64,000 nt of DNA from Bufo bufo (lineage: Eukaryota > Chordata > Amphibia > Anura > Bufonidae), in assembly GCF_905171765.1 (NCBI RefSeq), contig NC_053394.1, positions 162,223,183 to 162,287,182 of the forward strand, given 5' to 3'. The notes under the pieces were generated by a model that did no database searches, was not told the DNA's origin, and saw only the letters and a program-made list of their open reading frames with translations. Of this stretch, positions 28,001 through 40,000 are shown piece after piece (positions within the stretch are counted from its first letter, which is position 1; each line of letters opens with the position of its first letter). The position numbers and the translations under genes are program-made.

Positions 28001-31000
28001 ACAGTTGGAGTGCCAGAGGTCTCTTTACTCGGGACGTTACTACAGCAGATTGTCTGGAAGACAGAGGAGACCGATGCATTTACATGCAGCGATCTCCTCT
28101 AGAGTATGGGGAGGGGCGAACGCTAATGCCATCTCTCTTCCCCATACTCACTCATTGTTTGCCGACAGGAGATCGTGTTTACATGACACTATCTGCTGCC
28201 AGTAAATGATTATATTTGCATGCGCACAGATGATCGAATATAATCGGCAGTAAATTTACACTACCCAATCATCATTAATGAGTTATTATAAATGCTGGTT
28301 AGCGATCATCTTTGCGTTTCCCAGACTGTGTGAAGGGCCCTTTATATGCTTATTAGTGCAAGCATGAACATGTAATGTACTGTAAATTGCAGCTGATATA
28401 TGATGCATAATCTACATCACAATTTCACAATATTTCTATACTGAACACAATATGGAGCACAATAGTGTGGGCACTACTACTATTTGACCTATGCTTTTTT
28501 ATTGGTACAACAGTGGGGAATAACGCTATATGGTGACTTTAGTATTGGGACAATCTGGGGGGAGTATCACTAGTTAATCGATTCAGTGGCATCACTGGAA
28601 TCACTGATACTCAGGCTGAAACTGCAGGATTGTCTTGATGTTAAAAGCACTGAATGGACAAATGTGAAAATTTAAATAAGAAACATTTTACTTTTCTGAT
28701 TAAAATAATATTCCAGGCAAAAGCTGAAATACAGATATTGCTTTTGCTGATAGAGAAGAAACATGAATCACTAGCAAGTAACAAGGCAAGAAAATAGGTA
28801 CTCAACCATAGATGACTGGAACAGGGTGGTGATGGTAGTCAGGTGATGGAACAAACTGATGATGGAAGTCAGGTGATGTTACATAGGTCTACAAAACCAA
28901 AACTACAGACAGCACTCCAGGTATGATCCTTTATTGTACTCAATACGTTTCAGCTCAGTGTGAGCCTTTTCCAAACATAATTTTTATGGATCATGGTGAT
29001 GATGTGGAGAACACATGATTGAACAAACAGACAATAACTGACCCTATCTTTCCCTCAAACTTTCCCAAGATAGTCAGGTCCATAAATATTGGGTCAGCAA
29101 CACAATTGTAACATTTTTGGCTCTATACACCACCACAATGGATTTGAAATGAATCGAACAAGATGTGCTTTAACTGCAGACTGTCAGCTTTAATTTGAGG
29201 GTATTTACATCCAAATCAGGTGAACGGTGTAGGAATTACAACAGTTTGCATATGTGCCTCCCACTTGTTAAGCAGCCAAAAGTAATGGGACAATTGGCTT
29301 CTCAGCTGTTCCATGGCCAGGTGTGTTATTCCCTCATTATCCCAATTACAATGAGCAGTTAAAAGGTCCAGAGTTTATTTCAAGTGTGCTATTTGCATTT
29401 GGAATCTGTTGCTGTCAACTCTCAACTATCAGTGAAGCAAGCCATCATTAGGCTGAAAAAACAAAACAAACACATCAGAGAGATAGCAAAAACATTAGGC
29501 GTGGCCAATACAACTGTTTGGAACATTCTTAAAAAGAAGGAACGCACCGGTAGGCTCAGCAACACCAAAAGACCCAGAAGACCACGGAAAACAACTGTGG
29601 TGGATGACCGAAGAATTCTTTCCCTGGTGAAGAAAACACCCTTAACAACAGTTGGCCAGATCAAGAACACTCTCCAGGAGGTAGGTGTATGTGTGTCAGT
29701 CAACAATCAAGAGAAGACTTCACCAGAGTGAATACAGAGGGTTCACCACAAGATGTAAACCATTGGTGAGCCTCAAAAACAGGAAGGCCAGCTTAAAGTT
29801 TGCCAAACGACATCTAAAAAAGCCTTCACAGTTCTGGAACAACATCCTATGGACAGATGAGACCAAGATAAACTTGTACCAGAGTGATGGGAAGAGAAGA
29901 GTATGGAGAAGGAAAGGAACTGCTCATGATCCTAAGCATACCACCTCATCAGTGAAGCATGGTGGTGGTAGTGTCATGGCGTGGGCATGTATGGCTGCCA
30001 ATGGAACTGGTTCTCTTGTATTTATTGATGATGTGACTGCTGACAAAAGCAGCAGAATGAATTCGGAAGTCTTTCGGGCAATATTATCTGCTCATATTCA
30101 GCCAAATGCTTTAGAACTCATTGGACGGTGCTTCACAGTGCACATGGACAATGACCCAAAGCATACTGCAAAAGCAACTAAAGAGTTTTTTAAGGGAAAG
30201 AAGTGGAATGTTATGCAATGGCGAAGTCATTTATCTGACCTGAATCCGAATGAGCATGCATTTCACTTGCTGAACACAAAACTGAAGGGAAAATGCCCCA
30301 AGAACAAGCAGAAACTGGAGACCGTTGCAGTAGAGGCCTGGCAGAGCATCACCAGGGATGAAACCCAGCATCTGGTGATGTCTATGCGTTCCAGACTTCA
30401 GGCTGTAATTGACTGCAAAGGATTTGCAACCAAGTATTAAAAAGTGAAAGTTTAATTTATGATTATTATTTTGTCCCATTACTTTTGGTTCCTTAACAAG
30501 TGGGAGGCACATATGCAAACTGTTGTAATTCCTACACCGTTCACCTGATTTGGATGTAAATACCCTCAAATTAAAGGGAATCTGTCACTAGCAATTTACC
30601 CAATTTTTTTTTTCATGAATCCATGTTTAACAGAGTACCTTTTTTCCATCGGTCTTGTTCTTTTGATTGTCCGTCTTGTCATTTCTTCAAAAAATCGATT
30701 CTTATGATATGTAAATGACGCTGTAAGGAGCCCAGAGGGGCGTTCTTCTTTCTCCACGGTGCCCAGGAACGCCCCTCTGAAGTGCCGTGCCCGCCTAAAT
30801 TTGAAATCTAATAACGCCTCCAAGTTCATCTAAATCCCCTCCCAGAGGCGCGGCTAAGTGCTCAACAACGCCCCCTCCTCAGCGCCGCGCTCTGCGGCAA
30901 ACACCCCGATCCTCCTCTCGCCGGCATCCCAATCCCCGCGCAGGCGCAGTGCCGGCGATTTCCTGGGCTATGATAAGATGACTGTCGGCACTGCGCCTGC

Positions 31001-34000
31001 GCGGGATTTGGGATGCCGGCGAGAGGAGGATCGGGGTGTTTGCCGCAGAGCGCGGCGCTGAGGAGGGGGCGTTGTTGAGCACTTAGCCGCGCCTCTGGGA
31101 GGGGATTTAGATGAACTTGGAGGCGTTATTAGATTTCAAATTTAGGCGGGCACGGCACTTCAGAGGGGCGTTCCTGGGCACCGTGGAGAAAGAAGAACGC
31201 CCCTCTGGGCTTCTTACAGCGTCATTTACACATCATAAGAATCGATTTTTTGAAGAAATGACAAGACGGACAATCAAAAGAACAAGACCGATGGAAAAAA
31301 GGTACTCTGTTAAACATGGATTCATGAAAAAAAAAATTGGGTAAATTGCTAGTGACAGATTCCCTTTAAAGCTGACAGTCTGCAGTTAAAGCACATCTTG
31401 TTCGTTTCATTTCAAATCCATTGTGGTGGTGTATAGAGCCAAAAATGTTAGAATTGTGCCTATGTCCCAATATTTATGGACCTGGCTGTATGTCCCTAAA
31501 TGTTGACCCTAACAACAGACACCAATGACCCTCACTGGCCCTAAAGATATCCCTAATGGAAACCCTAATCTGCAATACTGACTTTAACATGAACAACAAG
31601 AGGACAGTAGAAGAAAACCCAGCTAAGCAGACCTAAACACCAGTGACCAGACAAGGAACAGATTCCCACAGAGAAGCTAAAAACAAAAAGTACAATAACT
31701 GGAACTAAAACAAACCACTGGAATCAAATGCCAACTGCTCTAGGAACTCAAAGGACTGGACATAATAGAGGCTTCCTGGATGAAACACACATAGCATATG
31801 CTATCACCTGCAGCAACCTGCACAAAACCAGGAGTTAACCAATCAAGTAAGTCCCAGCAAATGAGTCAGAGACTCCTGTCAGTGGTCATGTAACCTTACT
31901 GATGGCACAGCTGTTAGGCCCTTAAGGGTGCAGCCACACAGTCAGGTTTTTGCATGCAGTTCTGAAAGCCAAAACCAGGAGTGAATTCAAAACAGAGAAC
32001 CTATATTTAGGGGCGTAGCTAATAGCCCATGGGCCTTGGTGCAAGAGTTAAGCTTGGACCCCCCTTCCCTCAGTGCTTTGTGGCCAAGGGCAGGAAAGCT
32101 CATAGCCTTCGTGCTGCCTGAGGCAAAAATTTTAACGGCAACCCCCCCATGCCAAATTCTTGACCTAACCCCCTCTCTCCAGCCAGAGGTGTAATTCTAC
32201 CTTCATGCACTTTCTATAATACCAGTGTCTTCTTATGTAGCACTAGGTTCTTTGGTTCCCCTGAGGCTCCTGGGCCCATTAGCGTCTGCTACCCCTGCAC
32301 CCCCTAGGCTATATCCGCCCTTTATACTTTCTTACCTTTATGATCAACTCCTGTATTCTGACTCCGATTGTTGTAATAGCGATTTATCCCTAGTGAGACC
32401 TCTATGCCTGGCCTGTATAAGTAGATATAATCACTGCAGACAATCCTTATCAGATAGCTTGAACTCACCAACACCGAGTTTATCCTTGTAAGTTGCTTTA
32501 TTCTGTAAGCCAGCTAACAGAGTACAGCAGAACAGATGGATTCTGGTATTGTGCGGTCAAAAGATGATGCTTTTGCAAGCTTACATGAGAATACATGTGT
32601 ACCTGTTCAATGCCTGGATCAGTATGGAGAAACAGGAAGTGAGGTACACAGAAGAAAGGGTGGAGCAATGAAATAAATGACATATATGACGAACCAGAAA
32701 AACAAGTGCATTACCAAAAACGGCCACTAGATGGGAGCATATGACCAAATATCGAATATCCTATGAATTAAACGATATAGATTTTAACTGCATAGCAGCA
32801 CACTCCCCGTCTGGCATTGAAAATTTCACTATTTAAACCATAACGGTAGTTATATAATTGCAAATAAACAACAGTGCAATTTGCTTGATGTCCGAGGACC
32901 TGAAAAACATAAAGAGAACAGGCATATAATGCAACAACAAAAATGTAAGGCTTCAAGTTTATCTTCCACTTCTTGTTTGAAGTTTCAGGCAGGATTCAGC
33001 AGCATAGGCAATGAGTTCATTCTCCGAAGGGCAAGAGCAGAACAAGTTCCTTAATAGGTCTGATGAAAGTCTTTACAGTCCCTTGTCTTGCAACCTTCAC
33101 CTCCATATTGCGTACCTTACCATCATCACTAGGAACGCTCTTAACAATAAGTCCCAAAGGCCGCTCGATTCTTTCGGCTTGCTGGTCCTTGAGCAGAACG
33201 AGATCTCCAACTTGTATGTTAGGGTACTGTTGTTGCCATTTTCTGCGTCCTAGCAGAGTGGAAAGATACTCCATATTCCAACGATTCCAGAAGCGGTTGG
33301 CAAGGTTCTGTACTCGCTTCCATTGATCAAAGCACAGATTTACGTCTTTAAAGTTTCCAGGTGAAACAGGAACGGACCCAAGCTTCTGGGTAAGCAGGGT
33401 AGCTGGGGTAAGGATAGTTGGGTTCTCTGGATCCTTGTCAGGTTCTAGAAGACCAGAGACTTCAGCCGTGGTCTCTTCTGTGTGATCCAGCAAGAATTCA
33501 GGACCTGTTATCCAGGAAGAATTTGCAAATACACTTGCAGACACTGGCCTAGTAGCATGATCTGCAGGATGAATTTCAGATGGGACATAATGCCATTGTT
33601 CAGGTTTAGATGATTTCCTGATTCTTTCTACACGATTGCTGACGTAGACATAGAAACGTTTAGTCCGGTTGTATATGTAGCCCAGAAAAACCTTACTGTC
33701 TGTGTAGAATTTGTTGTCCTCTATCTGAATGTCTAGCTCGCGTAATATGAAATCTGCGATTTCTACAGCTAGCACAGTCCCACAAAGTTCAAGCCTAGGA
33801 ATTGTGTGCTCAGGCTTAGGTGCTAACTTAGCTTTCCCAAACAGAAACCCTATGTGGGTTTGATTAGAAGAGTCTCTCACCTTTAGAGTCTCTCACCTTG
33901 CTGAATTTCCAAGTGCTGATTTTTATAAGTGCATTGGTGATATTCAGGAGACTAACTTAGTCTAACTCAGAGGTTTTCCACAGTAGCAGAACTTCAGTGG

Positions 34001-37000
34001 TGTTTCTGGTGGATACTCAGACACTGTTTCAAAACAGGTAAGGAATTTGTTAGACAGGTTAACACTATTGTCTGATTGCAAATGAGCATAGGCGAGTAAG
34101 GTGCTAAATTGCTGTTGGGGGAGGGGCTTTTGAGGGAGTGTGTGTATATATAGCAACATAGTATTAGCTTGCCTAATTATAGCTTGCTGAATTTTCCAAG
34201 TGCTGATTTTTATAAGTGCATTGGAGATATTCAGGAGACACTCAGGAGGTAATCTGGAGGTGGATACAATCTAAACAAGTAAGATTTGTTTGTTTAAAAT
34301 CTTTCCCCTCTTTACAATGGCAGACCTGGTTCTGTGCAGGAATTGTGCTTTTATTTCAGGTTCCACTCTTCAGAGGTTTGGATGCTGTCTGATCTGTAGA
34401 CAGCTCTCCATAATGCAGCAGGAAATAGCCTTTTTGAAATATGAGATTTGTAAATTAACCGTTAAACAAACTCAGGCTGAGAACGTAGCAATGCCACTGC
34501 CACAGAGGCCCCCTTGAAATGGAAGATGGGTTACTGCAGGTTCTGTTAGACTGAGAGTTGTGGATAGAAGACATGTCCCACAGTCTGTGGCTCTCCATAA
34601 TTCATTTCCAGCACTTTCAGAGTGCAAGAGCAACATAGAGGATGGCTCAAGCACAGTGGGTGAGGAACAATCATCTCCCATGCCTAAAGTAGGCAAGACT
34701 GCAGCCAAAGACGAAAAGGGGAAGGTGAGGACTGATAGTAAGCAGCTGTTGGTGGGCGATTCCATCATAAGAGGTGTCAAGTTTGAGGAGAATGGTGTTG
34801 TGAGATGTCTCCCTGGTGCTACCGCTAGCAGGGATAGACGACGGATCCTTAATATTGTTAGGCAAGCAAAGCAGGAAAGGGAGGTGGATGTTATTGTCCA
34901 TCTTGGGACAAATGATCTGGCTTGCAATGAGGTTTCAAAGGTGAAAGAAGCTTTTCACACACTTGGAAAGGATATATGGGAGGTTGCATCAACTGTTTCA
35001 TTCTCTGCAGTTTTGCCTGTGCATAACCTTCAGCATGACAGGAAGATGCGCATAAAGGAATTCAATGTACGGCTTGGTGAATGGTGTCTGAACCAAGGGT
35101 TTGGCTTTGTGTCTCATGTTAGCTCTTGTTGGAATGGAAAAGAACTGTACAAGAAAGATGGTTTGCATCTTTCTCTCAAGGGAAAGAATGTCCTCGGTGA
35201 ACAGTTCCAAGTATTTTCTAAGAAGCATTTAAACTAGGAAAGGGGGGCAAAAGAGTGATAATCCAGCAGTCCAACTGCCCCCCGGAACAATGCCAGAAGA
35301 TGCCAGTAGCACAAAGGTTTAGAAATAACAAGCTCAGATTCTTGTCTACAAATGCTCGCAGTTTAGGGAATAAGATCAATGAACTTGAGGCTATAATGGC
35401 ATCTGAGAATATAGATGTAGTGGCTGTTACTGAGACGTGGTTCGATGGGAGTAATGACTGGGATATAACAATACCAGGGTTCTCTCTATACAGGAAAGAC
35501 AGAGAAGGCAAGAAGGGGGTGGGGTGGCCCTGTATGTGAAAGATAGCATGAAATCTAATTTGATACAAATTAGCGAGAACAATTTAGAGTCAGTTTGGGT
35601 TACCTTGCAGCTTGATAATCATAAGGTAACTCGTGTAGGTGTGATATATAGACCACCTAGCCAATTCAAGAATTAGATGATCTACTAGTTGAGGAAATAG
35701 CTAAAATGACATTGAAGGGGGAAGTTATCATTATGGGAGACTTCAATCTTCCTGATGTAAACTGGAAAACCAAAATAGCTAGTTCTGCCAGGAGTACAGA
35801 TATTCTAAATTCCCTACTGAGATTGTCTACAGCAAGTAGTTGATGAGCCAACCCGGAAGGAGGCCATATTACTGTAGGGGAAAGCTTGGGATCTAGTGAT
35901 CACCAGTCATTGTGGTTTTCTATAAGTACAGTGACTGAGTCACACCACACAAAAACTAAAGTTTTAGATTTTAGAAAAACTGACTTTTCTAAAATTAGAT
36001 TAGTGGTATACGAGTCCCTATCAGATTGGAACAGTGTCAATGGAGTCCAGGAGAAATGGGACTACTTAAAAGTGGCACTATTGAAGGCAACAGAAAATTG
36101 CATTAGGCTTGTCAATAAAAGCAAAAAAAGGAAGAGACCACTGTGGTACTCAGCAGAAGTGGCCCAAATCATTAAAAACAAAAAGATAGCATTTAGGAAT
36201 TATAAAAAAAAAAATGAGGATGACAGTCAAATTTATAAGATTAGGCAGAGAGAGGGCAAACAAGTTATAAGAGCTTCTAAAGCACAGGCAGAAGAGAAAT
36301 TAGCTCAGTTAGGGAAAAAAGGCGATAAGGCATTCTTCAGATACATTAATGAAAAAAGGAAACTAAAACAAGGAATTACAAAATTAAAAACAAAAGAAGG
36401 AAGGTATATGGAAGAAGATAAAGAACTAGCTGACTGCCTCAATGAATACATCTGTTCAGCTTTTACAAAGGAAAATGAAGGAAAAGGACCTCAGTTAGGA
36501 AAGAAGACTAATTAATCTATTGATGCATGTCTTTACAGAGGAAGAGGTTCTAAGTCAGCTGTCTAAAATTAATACAAATAAGTCACAGGGGCCTGATGGG
36601 ATACACCCAAAGCTATTAAAAGAGCTCAGCGGTGAACTAGCAAAACCATTAACAGATTTATTTAACCAATCACTGGCAACAGGAGTCGTCCCAGAAGATT
36701 GGAAATTAGCAAATGTTCTGCCCATTCACAAGAAAGGTAGTAGGGAAGAATCGGGCAACTATGGACCAGTAAGCCTGACATCAATAGTGGGGAAATTAAT
36801 GGAAACCATACTTAAGGAGAAGATTGTTGAGCATCTAAAATACCATGGATTGAAAGATGAAAAACAGCATGGGTTTACTTCAGGGAGATCATGTCAAACT
36901 AATCTTATTGATTTTTTTTTGATTGGGTGACTAAAATAATAGATGGCGGAGGTGCAGTAGGCATCGCTTATCTAGACTTTAGTAAGGCTTTTGATACTGT

Positions 37001-40000
37001 CCCACATAGAAGGCTTATCAATAAATTGCAGTCTTTGGGCTTGGACTCCCATATTGTTGAATGGATTAGGCAGTGGCTGAGGGACAGACAACAGAGAGTT
37101 GTAGTCAATGGAGTATATTCAGACCATGGTCTTGTTACCAGTGGGGTACCTCAGGGATCTGTTCTGGGACCCATATTGTTTAATATCTTTATCAGCGAAA
37201 TTGCAGAAGGCCTCGATGGTAAGGTGTGTCTTTTTGCTGATGACACAAAGATTTGTAACAGGGTTGATGTTCCTGGAGGGATACACCAAATGGAAAAGGA
37301 TTTAGGAAAACTAGAGGAATGGTCAAAAATCTGGCAACTAAAATTTAATGTTGATAAGTGCAAGATAATGCACCTGGGGCGTAAAAACCCAAGAGCAGAA
37401 TATAAAATCAGTGATACAGTCCTAACCTCAGTATCTGAGGAAAGGGATTTAGGGGTAATTATTTCAGAAGACGTAAAGGTAGGCAGACAATGTCATAGAG
37501 CAGCAGGAAATGCTAGCAGAATTCTTGGGTGTATAGGGAGAGGAATTACCAGTAGAAAGAGGGAGGTGCTCATGCCGCTCTACAGAGCACTAGTGAGGCC
37601 TCATTAGGTGTATTGTGCTCGGTACTGGAGACCATATCTCCAGAAGGATATTGATACTTTGGAGAGAGTTCAGAGAAGAGCTACTAAACTGGTACATGGA
37701 TTGCAGGATAAAATTTACCAGGAAAGATTAAAGGACCTTAACATGTAAAGTTTGGAAGAAAGACGAGACAGAGGGGATATGATAGAAACTTTTAAATACA
37801 TAAAGGGAATCAACAAGGTAAAAGAGGAGAGAATATTTAAAAGAAGAAAAACTGCTACAAGAGGACATAGTTTTAAATTAGAGGGGCAAAGGTTTAAAAC
37901 TAATATCAGGAAGTATTACTTTACTGAGAGAGTAGTGGATGCATGGAATAGCCTTCCTGCAGAAGTGGGAAAAACAAAAGAGGCGACCCAGAGTGTCCCA
38001 GGGAAGGGTGAAGACCAGTGCCCACCCGATGCACCCACAAAGAACACTCTAAAAGGGTAACTCGGCACAAGCTCCCGAGTACAACAGCAGAAACAAAAGA
38101 AAAAGGAGCTTATAGTACCAAAAAGATAATATATTTTATTAGAGCATGGTTAAAATTACATACATGAAAAAACCAATGAATGTAATGCCATAAACAGGAT
38201 AAAATGAGAGCAGAGGACAGAAAAGAAAAAGCGCCACCCTGGGAAGCACACGGATCAAAATGCAGTATATCTATAAATCATAGGAAAATACTGGGTACAG
38301 TGACCAACCTATGAAAAACAATAACACTAGTATATATAGGTGAGACAGTGGTCAAAGCGAGCACTCCCACATGGCAATGAAAAATGGTGTGTTTAAGCAA
38401 TTAAGGTAGAAGTAAAAAACAGACCAACTATAAAGACCAGGTGTGATAAGACGCCTAGGTCATGTAGCCAGAGGGAAGTAACAAGAAGACCATGGCTCAC
38501 CTAGAGCAGACCGTGTGCTGAATTACCCAGGATGGCGTAATTCAGCAGAAGTCTTCCTGCAGAAGTGGTAGCTGCAAATACAGTGAAGGAGTTTAAGCAT
38601 GCATGGGATAGGCATAAGGCCATCCTTCATATAAGATAGGGCCAGGGGCTATTCATAGTATTCAGTATATTGGGCAGACTAGATGGGCCAAATGGTTCTT
38701 ATCTGCCGACACATTCTATGTTTCTATGTTTTAGGTAGGCAACAGCCGCGATGGCCTCAGTAGATGCGTCTGAGGAGATGTGAAGCTCTTTTTTCTGGCT
38801 CGTAGCAAGGGAAGCTGAGGTGTAGCAGCTTGGTATATGGATCCCATCTAAGGCGTGTAGAGATTGCTTCCAGGACTCCAACTTTGAAAGCTTGTCAGAT
38901 GGCAGTGGAGCATCCCAATCTTTAATAGACTCTGAGAGCTGTCTAAGTAAGGCTTTACCTTGTATGGTGATGGGAGCCACAAATATCATTGGATCGTATA
39001 GGCCAGTGGTGGCGAACCTATGGCACGGGTGCCAGAGGTGGCACTCAGAGCCCTCCCTGTGGGCACCCACATCCTGGAATAAGTCTGTGGTGTACCAATA
39101 TGCCATAGACTTTTCCTGCCATTCATCAGCGCAGGGCGCACTATGAACAGCGCAGGCAGCGCACTGAATGTAGGCAGGGTATTATAGCTAAATGATAAAG
39201 TACATGGAAGATACACTATACTGGACTGTAGTATTCAGGGTGAATTACCGTGTCGGAACTTTGCGATAAATAAGTGGGTTTTGGGTTGCAGTTTTGGAAC
39301 GAGAGGATCTGGAAGAAAGTGCAGTGCGCTTGGTTGTGGTGGATCTGTGAGATCTGGTCTCCTGCAGTTGAGTAATGCAGAGTTCTGCCTTAAACTTAGC
39401 ATTTTGCACTGCGAGATCCCTTTGTTGGTTCAGTGCATCAGTCCTAGTCAGTTCTGCTGAAGAATCCTCTATATTAGAGTCCTGCAAGAAGGCTGAGTAT
39501 TTTGCAGACAACTGCTGGTAGCGTACATACACAGCAAATAGGTGATTTATAGAGTCTTTTATTTCAGCTGGTTGATCATTAAATTGTGACAAAACTGACA
39601 TGCAGTGTGTGGTTCTGTCCCAGAGGTCTGATAGATTACTGGAGAACTCATCTCTAGTGGCTTCATAGTTTTCTCTTAGTTTCTGTGTTGGTTTTATTGT
39701 ACATTTGGGTCTTACACTCTGTTCGGTAATATCTGCAGAATCTGCTCCCTGTACGTCTGCCAGTTCAGAGGCATGATGTATCTGCGTTGGTTCAGCCATA
39801 AAAGAGTGTTCAGAGCCTTGTCTAGACATTTTTTACGGTTTTGCGAAAAATGGTACTGTCTCTTTAAGAAGACGAACAGCAGCTTAGACAGGTGAGGTAA
39901 CAGTGCAATGTAGAGAAACAGTTTTAAACATTCACTTGAAGTGCAGTAACCTTGTGCGACCATGTGCTTTCACAAGATGGCGGATGACACTGAGCTTGAT

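Larger units (their letters stand above)
29071..31490 (+). mobile_element. Tc1/mariner element with a nested MITE in its right repeat
   Basis: Long inverted repeats: the left GTCAGGTCCATAAATATTGG (29073) and the right CCAATATTTATGGACCTGGC (31467), each flanked by TA (29071 and 31489). They continue inward for more than 200 bp (GTGGGAGGCACATATGCAAA at 30500). The right repeat is interrupted at a TTAA by a 791-bp palindrome. The transposase between them has one frameshift. Confidence 0.85.
33895..38733 (+). mobile_element. CR1-like LINE with ORF1 esterase, nearly full length
   Basis: Inserted in the BEL RNase H region and carrying a 5' region, ORF1 and ORF2, and the 3' end TTCTATGTTTCTATG. The 5' region contains two tandem copies of a block starting GCTGAATTTCCAAGTGCTGA, at 33899 and 34184. 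Compared with the copy at 21371 it is little diverged. A 584-bp insertion lies at 37969-38552. Confidence 0.88.

Noticed and set aside
30596..31344. Mirror ORFs of 67-77 codons on both strands
   Set aside because: Identical readings from the two arms of the T2-type palindrome; not genes.
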